A DNA stretch of 18,996 nt, from positions 1-18,996 of the forward strand of contig JBCKVB010000028.1 of assembly GCA_038924245.1 (NCBI GenBank). Reading direction: 5' to 3'. Of the stretch, positions 1 through 7,730 are shown in pieces (position 1 is the first letter of the stretch; each line of letters begins with the position of its first letter). Source of the stretch: SURF-13 sp038924245. GTDB taxonomy: Bacteria; Pseudomonadota; Gammaproteobacteria; SURF-13. The notes under the pieces were generated by a model. It searched no databases, was not told the origin of the DNA, and saw nothing but the letters and a program-made list of their open reading frames with translations. Made by a program: the position numbers and the translations under genes.

Positions 1-75
1 GGTCCACTATAGTAGAATTGCCTCGTGTGATCATACACATCGCTATCACTTTTAGAATCCGCGAGTAAACTCATC

Positions 76-714
76 ATGAATCGAATAAACGTCCTTCTCA
101 TATGCGGTCCTTGGGGTTGCGGATCCTCTGCGACGGCAGGCTTTTTGCAGCATGCGGGAATATTTACTCCGGGGCCATACCATCACATACCGGACTCCAA
201 AACACCGGAGACCTATGAAATGGAAACTTTTTTCCGCACGCTGCGGAAGGTCATCTCTCCGCAGTATCTGAAAACAACAGCGCCTTCAGCCAATGTCGTC
301 AGCGTGCTGACCGAGTTCCGAGAGCAAGTCCTGATGGACGTTCTGGAAAAACAAAAAATTCCAGAGAACACCACCATCCTTTTGAAGCACCCTCTCACCG
401 CCTTTGTTCTGCCCGAGCTTTGCGAGGTCTTCGATGTCAAGATACTTGGTGTACTTCGCCCCATCAACGATATCGAATCCACCCGATCCCGCAGGCAGTG
501 GCCACCTCGCTTTGGTGCCAAAGGCGCTTTGGCGATTTACAGCCATCTGTTCGCGCATATCACCAACACCACAACGCCTTTCATGCTGACGCGCTATTCG
601 GATATGACACACAACCCGCGCGCGTTTCTGGATCAAATTGCCCCCTTCATCGGCATCACGCCGAGTCAACGCCAGTGTCAATCTGCGTGTGATTTCATCA
701 CGAATCGCCCATAA
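76..714 (+). CDS. Sulfotransferase-like P-loop protein
   Basis: The 212-residue product looks like a PAPS-dependent sulfotransferase-type P-loop protein. The N-terminus has the 5'-phosphosulfate loop motif GPWGCGSSATAGFL (residues about 11-24). A second patch, RPINDIESTRSRR (about 128-140), fits the 3'-phosphate binding region, followed by a conserved-looking RYSDM segment. The acceptor substrate cannot be read from sequence. The ATG has only a weak Shine-Dalgarno upstream. The frame stops at TAA (712-714) after the motif FITNRP, but the same frame stays open to 966, so this may be a nonsense-truncated gene. It faces the minus-strand methyltransferase/lyase genes convergently. A second, clearly interrupted sulfotransferase gene lies at 4320-5378. 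Family assignment is fairly sure; function is inferred. Confidence 0.65.
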   Translation: MNRINVLLICGPWGCGSSATAGFLQHAGIFTPGPYHHIPDSKTPETYEMETFFRTLRKVISPQYLKTTAPSANVVSVLTEFREQVLMDVLEKQKIPENTTILLKHPLTAFVLPELCEVFDVKILGVLRPINDIESTRSRRQWPPRFGAKGALAIYSHLFAHITNTTTPFMLTRYSDMTHNPRAFLDQIAPFIGITPSQRQCQSACDFITNRP

Positions 715-966
715 TGCGAACGTTTCATCGCGGCAGTCTCTGAAGAGGTGCTCAAGAGCAAGGGTATCAAGCTTCCAAAGGTTGCAAAAGTGGCCGACGG
801 TAACGCTTCAGCGACAACGTCAAAGGAGTTGTTGCAGCAGGGATTGCAACAAAAAAGGCCGCACAGGCAGCCCGCAACAAAGGGAGCAAGCGCCGGCATT
901 GAGACTGCAGGCTACGCCCCTGCTTGCACGATGAAATTAGTGTGTGACTTCCTGAGATTGATTTGA
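715..966 (+). other. In-frame open continuation of the sulfotransferase gene
   Basis: Immediately after the TAA at 712-714 the same frame is open for 83 more codons, beginning CERFIAAVSEEVLKSKGI. The first half reads like real protein, the end does not, and it overlaps the 3' end of the minus-strand small gene (937-1197). It could be the original C-terminus behind a C-to-T nonsense change (CAA to TAA), or chance. Many P-loop proteins of this type end soon after an F-[IV]-x-x-R-P-like stretch, which argues for a natural stop. Confidence 0.3.
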
Positions 967-1197
967 TTTCTGCTTGACCACGCCTTCCTTCACAAGTTGA
1001 TCCATGAGTGTCTTCATCATCTTGAACGAGGTAACGAAGCCAGCCAGAGGCATCACCAATGTTTCGGCAGGTGAGAATGATCGTTTTTCGCCTTTCTTGA
1101 TAGGTCCCTTGACGGTGCCTAACTCTATACGAACAAGAGAGCCGGTTACGGTAAGATTGACGATGCGGTCAGCAAAAAAATGTGAGGAATTGGCCAT
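937..1197 (-). CDS. Small conserved-looking hypothetical protein (86 aa)
   Basis: The product is 86 residues, beginning MANSSHFFADRIVNLTVTGS. The ATG at 1197 is preferred over an in-frame TTG at 1212 because GGAG sits seven bases upstream of it. The layout is a short beta-rich front (residues about 8-28), a Lys/Ser-rich turn, then a strand and helix ending in a basic tail. This recalls small DUF3467-like proteins, where a beta strand is followed by a 'MP..A..L...L...L' helix, but the match is too weak to name the family. There are no membrane segments, Cys motifs or catalytic signatures. It is the last gene of the minus-strand series lyase, methyltransferase, lyase fragment, and may be co-transcribed with them. 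Confidence 0.5.
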   Translation of the reverse strand: MANSSHFFADRIVNLTVTGSLVRIELGTVKGPIKKGEKRSFSPAETLVMPLAGFVTSFKMMKTLMDQLVKEGVVKQKSNQSQEVTH

Positions 1198-1240
1198 GTC
1201 AGAACTCCACAATGTGATTTAGTTAGTGCCTCGTCTAGTA

Positions 1241-1431
1241 GAAAAGGCTAGCGTGATGTCACCGATCAGATTATCAGGGTCTTCGGGACGGAAGACAACC
1301 ATACCAGACCTCCCTGATAAGGGTAACCAGATTGCATCTGGCCTCCTATGAATGGTATCACGAGACCACTGCCTCATGCCAAGCCGGAATAATCCCAACG
1401 ATTCAGCTGAACGATCAATTTCCTCGGTGTT
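1241..1431 (-). pseudogene. Degraded duplicate of the 3' end of the MetC-type lyase
   Basis: Read on the minus strand, this segment matches the last 200 or so bases of the intact lyase gene (2826-about 3030). Shared stretches include GATCGTTCAG, TATTCCGGCTTGGC and the terminal GCCTTTTCT. In translation it gives IDRSAESLGLFRLG, against IDRSVESLKLFRLG in the intact gene, and near the end NLIGDI..AFS against DLIEDI..AFS. Within the copy there is an indel after LFRLGM and a one-base slip after GTCTGGTA, so it cannot make the C-terminal fold. It begins directly behind the TAA of the methyltransferase gene and has no start of its own. It is a dead paralogue fragment, most simply from a tandem duplication or recombination involving the lyase gene. 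Confidence 0.85.
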
Positions 1432-2718
1432 TTAAAGTGTAGCAGAACCATCGGTAATATAAACGAGCCCTTGATTTTCCATCATGCGGATATACTTGAT
1501 ACCTTTGCCTTGTGCCTTGGGACCATGTTTCTGCTCCCAAGCTTCTGCGATTTCCTTTATGCTCCGGTGCCCATCGCAGTATTCAAGAAGTTCTACAGTT
1601 TGTGGATCGAGCCTAACATTCCTGCCGTAGTACCCGGACCATAATGTGATGCCTGGCTGTGGTTTGGCTGTTTTTAACTCTTTTGTAAACTTCGATCGAA
1701 TCGCCGTCAATTGATCTTCCTGCCCTGCAAATGTGCCACTGGCAGCCCACTCGGGTAGTGTCATCGGGTTTTCCGCGTGAGTTGCGAAAAATAGATATTG
1801 ATCCTGATCCGGGAACAGGTGTTCAATCAATTCGTACTGCTCCAGTTTTGGTAGTGCTGCAAATCGCTCTACGAGCTCGGGCTGGGCCGCCATGCGTTCA
1901 GCCAAGTTCCACGCTTGTGGATTTGAGAAACGAACGAGTCTGAGCCCCGCAGCTTCCAAATCTTTGTAGACCTCGCGCACCGAATAATTCTTTTCATTGG
2001 CGTTGACATACATGTCGATGAAGGCCTCGGCGTGCTTGCGATGGTTGTCTTTCCATTTCTCCCGTTCCCACCTGGCAATCGGGTTGTTGGGTGGCAGTGC
2101 GTCAAATAACATCCTGCCCAATCGCAGGCCCTCTTGCTGGTCAGTGGAATTCCGGCTTAGCAACTTTATAGCCTGCTGCATCAGCATCGTTGGCCTGCGG
2201 CCGAACCGGCTGTAAAGCATCAAGTAGAGCACGCCGTCTGGCTTTAGTTTGCTCTTAAGTTGCGCCAGTGCCCGGATGGGATTTGCCGTGTGGTGCACGA
2301 CTCCGCTGCAAAAAATCGCATCAAACGTTCCCGGTAGCCCACTCATATCCAGCAGATTCATTTCATGAAATGTGACAGGGCCGTCCCCGAGGGCTTCGAT
2401 GCGCTTCTCCGCATGGGCCAACGACTGAATGCTGAAGTCGCAGGCATGCACTTCAGCATTCGGGGCAAGGTGGCGGATCTGACGCACGCCGTGACCCGTA
2501 CCGCATCCCGCGTCCAGCAAGCGCGCCCCGTCCGGTTTTCTCCGCACGCGAAAAGCGTGGTAATACGCCTCGGTGTAGCTATATAGCCAGATGGGCTGTT
2601 GTGGCGCACCACTCTTGATAGGAAAAAGGCTCACAGGAGGGAACGGTGCCTGGCTGTATTGGCTTCGCACCCTTTCGCTGATTGCCATCTCAGATTCAGA
2701 ATATTGTTTTTCGTCCAT
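1432..2718 (-). CDS. Class I SAM-dependent methyltransferase with PqqD-like C-terminal domain
   Basis: The product is 428 residues from the ATG at 2718, which has AAGGG about ten bases upstream; an upstream in-frame TTG at 2745 lacks any ribosome site. The Rossmann methyltransferase core is clear: motif I LLDAGCGTG at residues 67-75, acidic strand end ACDFS at 92-96, and a post-motif stretch GVVHHTANPIRAL at about 139-151. A long helical middle follows. The last 60 residues (about 370-428) read VELLEYCDGHRSIKEIAEAW and resemble a PqqD/RRE-like or winged-helix module. The substrate is unknown. It lies 107 bases downstream of the lyase gene on the same strand and is probably co-transcribed. Its stop codon abuts the lyase-duplicate fragment, so its last few codons may lie at a recombination join. 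Confidence 0.8.
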   Translation of the reverse strand: MDEKQYSESEMAISERVRSQYSQAPFPPVSLFPIKSGAPQQPIWLYSYTEAYYHAFRVRRKPDGARLLDAGCGTGHGVRQIRHLAPNAEVHACDFSIQSLAHAEKRIEALGDGPVTFHEMNLLDMSGLPGTFDAIFCSGVVHHTANPIRALAQLKSKLKPDGVLYLMLYSRFGRRPTMLMQQAIKLLSRNSTDQQEGLRLGRMLFDALPPNNPIARWEREKWKDNHRKHAEAFIDMYVNANEKNYSVREVYKDLEAAGLRLVRFSNPQAWNLAERMAAQPELVERFAALPKLEQYELIEHLFPDQDQYLFFATHAENPMTLPEWAASGTFAGQEDQLTAIRSKFTKELKTAKPQPGITLWSGYYGRNVRLDPQTVELLEYCDGHRSIKEIAEAWEQKHGPKAQGKGIKYIRMMENQGLVYITDGSATL

Positions 2719-2825
2719 CGAGATTTTGCCCTTTTCGGTATTCAAATTAATTTGTCGGCGAACGCAGACCGTGATGATCTATTAACCACGCGAAATTCTA
2801 GTGATGCGAATTAGATTGTACCTTC

Positions 2826-3980
2826 TCAAAGAGAAAAGGCCTGGGCGATGTCCTCAATCAGGTCATCGGTGTCTTCGAGACCGATATAAAACCGCACCAG
2901 ACTGCCCTGATAGTGGTAACCGGAGTGTATCTGGTCTCTTATATAAGGGAGCACGAGGCTTACCGCGCCACCCCAACTCACGCCAAGCCGGAATAGCTTC
3001 AATGATTCAACTGAACGATCAATTTTCTCCTGCGTTATTTCGGCACGAAATACCACCGAGAACAGGCTGGCAGCGGCGGAAAAATCCCGACGCCAGATGT
3101 CGTGCCCCGGGCATCCTTCAAAGGCAGGATGCAATACTCGCTCAATGTCCGAATGTTGGCTCAACCATGCCGCAATTTTGCGCGCAGATTGATCCTGGGC
3201 ATGGTAGCGCAGATTGAGGTGGGGGAGGCTGCGCAGAATGAGGTAGCAGTCTTCCGGGCTTACCCCGATGCCAAAAATGGTGCGGGCTTCAAATAGCTTG
3301 TCGTGAATCCCCTCGTCTGCGGTGGTGACTGCGCCCATCATGACATCGCTGCCGCCAGACTGATATTTAGTCAAGGCCTGTACGCTGAGGTCGGCGCCCA
3401 ACCTGAAGACCGGCAAGGCGATACCCGCTGACCACGTTGCATCCACTGCCACCAGCGCCCCATGCTTGTGGGTCAAGGCGGCAATTGCAGGCAGATCGGC
3501 AACTTCCATGGTGACGGAACCAGGCGTTTCTACCCAAACCAAGCGAGTATTCTTGGTAAATATGAGTGTGGATAAATCTTGCGGATCATAGGTCGAAAAC
3601 TCCACACCGGATTGTTGCGCCATGAAACGCGCCATTTCCAACGCCGGCTTATAGCTGTTTTGGGGCATCAGCGCTCGGTCGCCGGATTTAAGAAGCGCCA
3701 TCATGGTCATGCAGATCGCACTCAATCCGGAAGGATAAAGCAAGGCGTGCGCTACTTCATCAATACCGGCCAGCTGCTGCTCAAGTCTGCGGGTTATCGG
3801 TGTAGCCTGCAATCCATAACTATATTGGGTTTTTTCACGCCAATCGCGCTTTCGCAGTTTTTCTACGCTGTCAAACACGACAGTTGAGGCTCGAGTTATT
3901 GAATCAGTCAGGCTACGAAAAACAGGGGCTGTCGCTTGGGGTTGAATGAGCTTCGTCCAACGGGAAATGTGCTTGGTCAT
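2826..3980 (-). CDS. metC: Cystathionine beta-lyase-type PLP enzyme (MetC-like)
   Basis: The product is 384 residues, close to the usual MetC length (about 395). It belongs to the Cys/Met-metabolism PLP-enzyme family, which cleaves C-S bonds such as cystathionine to homocysteine in methionine synthesis. It matches MetC throughout: RASTVVFDSVE near residue 30, YSYGLQATPITRRLE near 54, WVETPGSVTMEV at 149-160, the D180 strand AVDATWSAG, and the PLP-lysine motif ALTKYQSGGSDVMMG with K205. The end, YIGLEDTDDLIEDI, is also typical. Neighbouring sulfotransferase genes leave a specialised C-S lyase role open. The ATG at 3980 has no good Shine-Dalgarno. A partial dead copy of its 3' end sits at 1241-1431. 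Confidence 0.85.
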   Translation of the reverse strand: MTKHISRWTKLIQPQATAPVFRSLTDSITRASTVVFDSVEKLRKRDWREKTQYSYGLQATPITRRLEQQLAGIDEVAHALLYPSGLSAICMTMMALLKSGDRALMPQNSYKPALEMARFMAQQSGVEFSTYDPQDLSTLIFTKNTRLVWVETPGSVTMEVADLPAIAALTHKHGALVAVDATWSAGIALPVFRLGADLSVQALTKYQSGGSDVMMGAVTTADEGIHDKLFEARTIFGIGVSPEDCYLILRSLPHLNLRYHAQDQSARKIAAWLSQHSDIERVLHPAFEGCPGHDIWRRDFSAAASLFSVVFRAEITQEKIDRSVESLKLFRLGVSWGGAVSLVLPYIRDQIHSGYHYQGSLVRFYIGLEDTDDLIEDIAQAFSL

Positions 3981-4083
3981 AAGTTAATCGCGATATTCAT
4001 CAATTCAATAATGGTAACATTTCAGAGTTGCCAACATGCTAGGAATAGTATCTGAATTCTGGCAAATGAGTAACATAAAATTA

Positions 4084-4305
4084 GGGGCTGTAGTAGATTA
4101 GCATAAATGTTATGCTAATTAAATGAATCTAAGTCATTGTAAGTTATTAAGAAAACAGCAGTTAAAGCTGCTCGAATATTTTGTACTTGAAGTGACGGCT
4201 CGATCAGCGGCTGATATAATGGAAATTCAAGCGAATACAGTCATCCTGTTTTACCGCAGGGGGGTCATACTGTGCCAGCAAACGCAGTTGTACTTCAAAC
4301 TTTAA
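4084..4305 (+). mobile_element. Left-end remnant of an IS1595/IS1016-type insertion sequence
   Basis: The segment begins with GGGGCTGTAGTAGATTAG, which resembles the terminal inverted repeat of IS1016-type elements. It runs into the first 45 or so codons of the transposase. A short perfect inverted repeat, ATTAGCATAA and TTATGCTAAT around ATG, lies at 4097-4119. I found no matching right end, so most of the element has been deleted. The remnant ends just in front of the second sulfotransferase gene and may have removed its original promoter. Confidence 0.75.
4123..4305 (+). pseudogene. Truncated IS1595-family transposase N-terminus
   Basis: Sixty codons remain. The stretch KQQLKLLEYFVLEVTARSAA, followed by a NTVILFYRR-like run, is the characteristic N-terminal helix-turn-helix of IS1016/IS1595 transposases (usual form: EYFVLEVTARSAADLLGIQ..NTAALFYRK). 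The frame then runs into unrelated sequence and stops at 4303-4305. The DDE-type catalytic domain is absent, so this is not a working transposase. Confidence 0.8.
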
Positions 4306-4319
4306 TCCGCCAATAAAAA

Positions 4320-5378
4320 ATGAAAAAATTAATTCTTTTAGCAGGGTTGCACAAAACTGCCACTACTTCCATCCAAAAAGCGTGTGGCAATAATTCTGAG
4401 GCATTACTGGCAGCAGGCTTTCTGTACCCCGTAATACACATAAAGAACAAAGACGGCTCCTCTTACAGATCAATGAACCACTCTCACCACCTAACACCAA
4501 TTTTTAAAAAATCACCGCTAACTTATTTAAATGAAGACACTTATCTCGATGCAATCAACGCATATGAATTTGCCAGAAGACAGTGCCGCGACACTTTTAA
4601 AAGTTTTTTGGAGGCAAATAACGCTAATTTGCTGCTCATCGCAGAAGAGTGTTCGCTCTTTAAACCAGACGAATTATTGGATCTCAATGATTTTTTCAGC
4701 AATCTTAATTTTTAAATACACGTTTATTGTTGTATCCGAAGGCCGTCATCATGGCTCAACTCCATGGTAGCCCAGGTTGTCATGGGGATAAGATCACAGA
4801 GGAGTAGTATCGCCCAAGAAATTGAAAATTTTGTAATGCGTGGCGGGGCAATCCTTCCACGCATTAAAAATGTTATGGCGGTATTTCCGGGTACGAAATT
4901 TTATAGTTTTGATTCTGCTGTCTCACACATGGCAGGCCCTGCCGGTTATTTCTTAAATGCAGCAGGAATTCATTTAGGGGATGACCTTCTTTTGTCGTAC
5001 AGGGAAAATGTAGGCGGAAGCGATCATGCTGTCCGTGTAAACAATAGAATTAATGAAGCCTTGGGAACCAGGTATCAATACAAAGATAACGATCGTTTTT
5101 ACAATGCCCTTCCCCATAAAAATCCAGCATTATTTGAAATTCCAGGAAACAAGTTTTCCGTTCGTGCAAGCGAAGTGGCAGCCTTGCTCCCGTATCTAAT
5201 CAAAGAAAATACGTGGCTGAAAAACACCTTCGGAGAAGGTTTCTATGACGAGGAGATCAAATTCAACAACGATCCTTTATTACTTGATGATAATACTCGT
5301 CAATTCTTGATTGATAACTTCAATTCAGCAGAGCAGCCTATCAAACAGATTGTTGAAGGATACTTGGCAGAACATTAG
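4320..5378 (+). pseudogene. Sulfotransferase-like gene interrupted by an in-frame TAA
   Basis: Without the stop at 4713-4715 the frame would encode about 352 residues. The N-terminal part (131 codons) carries the PAPS-type loop GLHKTATTSIQKA at residues 9-21. After the TAA the same frame continues with IHVYCCIRRPSSWLNSMVAQ, a typical 3'-phosphate binding region (Arg and Ser), and runs to 5378. The stop falls where a Lys codon would be natural (NLNF-stop-IHVY), so a single AAA-to-TAA change explains it. The ATG at 4320 follows an A-rich run with no clear Shine-Dalgarno, directly behind the IS remnant. The gene is A/T-rich compared with the right side of the window, suggesting acquisition. Two separately translated halves are possible but unlikely to be active. 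Confidence 0.8.
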
Positions 5379-5495
5379 AATATTTTTCGGATTCCACACC
5401 CGTCGGACGCGTAGAATTTGATAAAAATTTAATGCTGGATCGTCATGGGGTCACCAAAAATCGGTTCCATAGAACAACATCCGCAATCCACAGAT

Positions 5496-5528
5496 TTGCA
5501 TTTCATGATTCCTTACCTTATAGTAAGG
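5496..5528 (+). promoter_or_regulatory. Promoter and operator of the vapBC-type module
   Basis: A -35 element TTGCAT (5496-5501) is separated by exactly 17 bases from a -10 element TATAGT (5519-5524). An inverted repeat CCTTAC-N6-GTAAGG (5511-5528) covers the -10, where an AbrB-type antitoxin would be expected to bind for autoregulation. Confidence 0.65.
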
Positions 5529-5543
5529 TTCAGGAGAATCCTT

Positions 5544-5786
5544 ATGACTACCGCAACCGTTACCAGTAAGGGCCAGATCACAATTCCGGCCAACGTCAGA
5601 CAGTCGCTCAATGTGGAGTCCGGCGACCAGGTGGAGTTTGTTCAGGTTGAGCCTGGACAATACCTTTTTGTGGCCGCCAATCGCTCTGTGACTGAACTCA
5701 AGGGCATGTTTGGCAAGCCCAAGAAGATCGTTTCCATTGAGGAGATGAATCGGGTCATTACCTCACGGGGGGCGTCAGCGCGATGA
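5544..5786 (+). CDS. vapB: AbrB/MazE-type antitoxin (VapB-like)
   Basis: The product is 80 residues. The N-terminal swapped-hairpin AbrB domain is plain in TATVTSKGQITIPANVRQSL (residues 3-22), followed by GDQVEFVQVEPGQY. The C-terminal part (about 45-80) is the toxin-neutralising tail. The ATG at 5544 is chosen because AGGAG lies seven bases upstream; in-frame sequence back to 5445 is open but lacks a ribosome site and contains the promoter. Its stop overlaps the toxin start in ATGA (5783-5786). Complete and likely functional. Confidence 0.88.
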   Translation: MTTATVTSKGQITIPANVRQSLNVESGDQVEFVQVEPGQYLFVAANRSVTELKGMFGKPKKIVSIEEMNRVITSRGASAR

Positions 5787-6178
5787 TTGGACTCGATACC
5801 AATGTGCTGGTGCGCTACATCATGCAAGACGACCCCAAACAGGCCGCGAAGGCTACCAAGCTGGTGGAGTCACTAACCCCCACCGAGCCAGGGTTTGTAA
5901 CGCTGGTGACGGTGGTTGAGCTATTTTGGGTGCTTTCATCGGCTTTCGAGCTTTCGCGTGGGCAAATAGTTCAGGCTTTCGACGGGCTAATACGTGCCAA
6001 GCAGCTTGTGGTTGAGCAAAGAGACCAGGTGGTACGTGCGCTGCGCGCCTACGGCTCCAGCTTGGCGGATTTCCCGGACTGCCTCATTGAACGTACTGCC
6101 ACGGCGGCGGGTTGCGATAAGGTGATGACGTTTGATGTCGGCGCTTCCAAGCAAGCGGGCATGACTTTGATTGTGTAA
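5783..6178 (+). CDS. vapC: PIN-domain ribonuclease toxin (VapC-like)
   Basis: The product is 131 residues, standard for VapC. VapC toxins are Mg-dependent ribonucleases that typically cut tRNA or rRNA; the target cannot be read here. The acidic PIN residues are present: D5 in GLDTNVLVRY, E46 in VTVVELFWVL, D96/D99 in LADFPDCLIE and D118 in MTFDVG. Start and stop overlap with the antitoxin by four bases, so translation is coupled. It is the only TA module in the window outside the integron-like right side, and both partners look intact. Inverted GGGGTCA/TGACCCC words lie on either side of the module (5447-5453 and 6182-6188). Confidence 0.88.
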   Translation: MIGLDTNVLVRYIMQDDPKQAAKATKLVESLTPTEPGFVTLVTVVELFWVLSSAFELSRGQIVQAFDGLIRAKQLVVEQRDQVVRALRAYGSSLADFPDCLIERTATAAGCDKVMTFDVGASKQAGMTLIV

Positions 6179-6238
6179 GCATGACCCCAAAAGCATTTGA
6201 ACTCGTGGCCGCCCCTGGTTTGGCAGCAGCCCATCGAC

Positions 6239-7222
6239 TCACCGGCAAAATTGTCTGGTAAAACTTGCCATGAAGCGATCAACTGAGTCAGTTGGCAGCC
6301 GATTGATTCCCGCCGCGGCCTTACGGCCACCGCCGCTCTCAAATTGCAGGCAAAGCCTATCAGCTCCCTGCGGATTTACCAGCGGTGCGCGCACGCTGAC
6401 CGTGTAGTCGCCATAGCGGTTGGGGGTAAACACCGCATGCGCACGCGCCGGGTTATCGTTGGCCAACCGGTTGGCAAAAATGCCGCTTACTCGCCTTGCC
6501 CAAGGGGTATCTGGCAGCAAATAGGCCGCATAGTGAGTATCCTGCAGCAGTGGCCGCAGCGAATCCGCCAAACTCATATCGTCGCGAAACCCTGTAGCAA
6601 GCTGGGTAAAGACAGTCGATTCAGCGATGAAAGCGAATGGATCGGGATAGGGTCTTATTTTTTCATACAGCTCCGCCGGATGAAAATGCAGATCTTGCAG
6701 GCTATCACCGTAACCGTTGTAATTCAGGTATTCACCCAGACGAGCCAGTTTTTCTGTTTGCGCTTGCGCCAGCCCGGCCGACTGCGCCAGGGCATGGGCG
6801 ATTTTCCCCAGGTTATCGCCAAAGGCGGCAACAATCGCCCACAGCCGGTATTTCCCTGCCAGATGCCGGTCAACCAGAATACTGGTGCATACCTCTGCGG
6901 ACAGATCAATGTGCGTGACCAGGTTGCGATGCTGCGGTATTTCCCCGGCATGATGATGGTCGAAATACTCGACATTCGCGCCCGCTGCCAGCAGACGCAT
7001 GAGTTCCGTGCGATTGCTGTCCAGCGAAATATCGAGCACGGTTACCCGGTCGCCAGCACCTGCTTCCACCCGGGCGAGCAGCTTGATATCGCGCTTGACC
7101 CCTGTGACCAGCTCGTAGGGTGCAATAAGCGTAGCGCATTGCACCGGATTGTCTGCCAGCCGCAGTTGATGCAGCGCGCATAATCCATCGGCGTCACCAT
7201 TAAAGACATAGTATTGGCTCAT
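6239..7222 (-). CDS. DHH-superfamily phosphoesterase
   Basis: The product is 327 residues. DHH-family metal-dependent phosphoesterases act on nucleotide-type phosphodiesters or pyrophosphate. The ordered motifs are visible: FNGDADGLCALHQ (residues 7-19), VTVLDISLDSN (about 60), EYFDHHHAG (about 85, the DHH signature) and a C-terminal DHHA1-like glycine motif ESGGGRKAAAGI (about 295-306). The motif set is complete, so it is probably active. The precise substrate is unknown; a nanoRNase-type activity is only one possibility. The ATG at 7222 has no clear Shine-Dalgarno. It is convergent with vapC, with 60 bases between them. A GGGGTCAGG repeat word lies just upstream at 7243-7251. Confidence 0.85.
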   Translation of the reverse strand: MSQYYVFNGDADGLCALHQLRLADNPVQCATLIAPYELVTGVKRDIKLLARVEAGAGDRVTVLDISLDSNRTELMRLLAAGANVEYFDHHHAGEIPQHRNLVTHIDLSAEVCTSILVDRHLAGKYRLWAIVAAFGDNLGKIAHALAQSAGLAQAQTEKLARLGEYLNYNGYGDSLQDLHFHPAELYEKIRPYPDPFAFIAESTVFTQLATGFRDDMSLADSLRPLLQDTHYAAYLLPDTPWARRVSGIFANRLANDNPARAHAVFTPNRYGDYTVSVRAPLVNPQGADRLCLQFESGGGRKAAAGINRLPTDSVDRFMASFTRQFCR

Positions 7223-7242
7223 GTTGATTGAGCACGCGTCAT

Positions 7243-7277
7243 GGGGTCAGGCCTATACGTTATAGTATCAAGTATAG
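7243..7277. repeat. GGGGTCAGG repeat word with adjoining small inverted repeat
   Basis: GGGGTCAGG (7243-7251) belongs to the recurring TGACCCC family in this window. The 13-mer CGTCATGGGGTCA (7237-7249) is identical to 5441-5453. It is followed by CTATAC (7253-7258) and its complement GTATAG (7272-7277). It lies in the 123-base gap between the DHH gene and the release-factor-like gene; the rest of that gap shows nothing I recognise. Confidence 0.45.
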
Positions 7278-7345
7278 CCCTGAACCTCCACTCTCTGTAC
7301 TTACATACTATGCGTGATTAGTTCAGATTGTAAAGGCCTTGCCGC

Positions 7346-7702
7346 CTATTCGCTGAAATCCCTGGGCCGGGCGCGCAGCTTTTTCCTGGCGGCGAGCCGT
7401 GTCTTGGAGTCCAGGATTTTTTCCTTGACGCGTCGCGGCGTTTTGGTGGGAATGCGCTTGGGCGGGCGGTAGTTGAGTTGCGCCACGCGCAGGCGCAGTT
7501 TGTTGATGCAGATGCGCTTGTTGAGATGCTGGCTGCGCTCCTGCTGGCTGCTGGCCACTATCCCCGTCGGGCGATGGGTAAGGCGCACCGCGCTGTCGGT
7601 TTTGTTGATGTGCTGGCCGCCCTTGCCGCGGGCGCGGAAGGTGTCTACTTCACACTGAGCAAGCAGCTTGATGTCGGAGGCGGGTAATACGATTTTGCCC
7701 AT
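7346..7702 (-). CDS. Release-factor-like ribosome-rescue protein (RF-1 domain, GGQ)
   Basis: The product is 118 residues. It carries the catalytic peptidyl-tRNA hydrolysis loop RGKGGQHINKTDSAVRL, with GGQ at residues 28-30, as in class I release factors, but has no stop-codon recognition domain. Such short GGQ proteins (ArfB/YaeJ and related mitochondrial factors) release stalled peptides from ribosomes. The body (VASSQQERSQHLNKR) is closer to the RF-2 type than to E. coli ArfB. A long Lys/Arg-rich tail (about 80-118) fits binding in the empty mRNA channel. The ATG at 7702 lacks a strong ribosome site. Exact subfamily is uncertain. Confidence 0.82.
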   Translation of the reverse strand: MGKIVLPASDIKLLAQCEVDTFRARGKGGQHINKTDSAVRLTHRPTGIVASSQQERSQHLNKRICINKLRLRVAQLNYRPPKRIPTKTPRRVKEKILDSKTRLAARKKLRARPRDFSE

Positions 7703-7730
7703 TTAGAAACCCGCGCTCTCGCAACAAGGG

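Noticed and set aside
712..4715. Reassigned TAA or programmed readthrough in the sulfotransferase genes
   Set aside because: Neighbouring genes such as the methyltransferase, DUF883 and YggX genes end at ordinary TAA, and no recoding signal is visible around either stop; nonsense mutation is simpler.
6344..7183. A 279-codon open frame on the + strand
   Set aside because: It is antisense to the DHH phosphoesterase gene, whose motifs are unmistakable, and has no ribosome site or recognisable motif.
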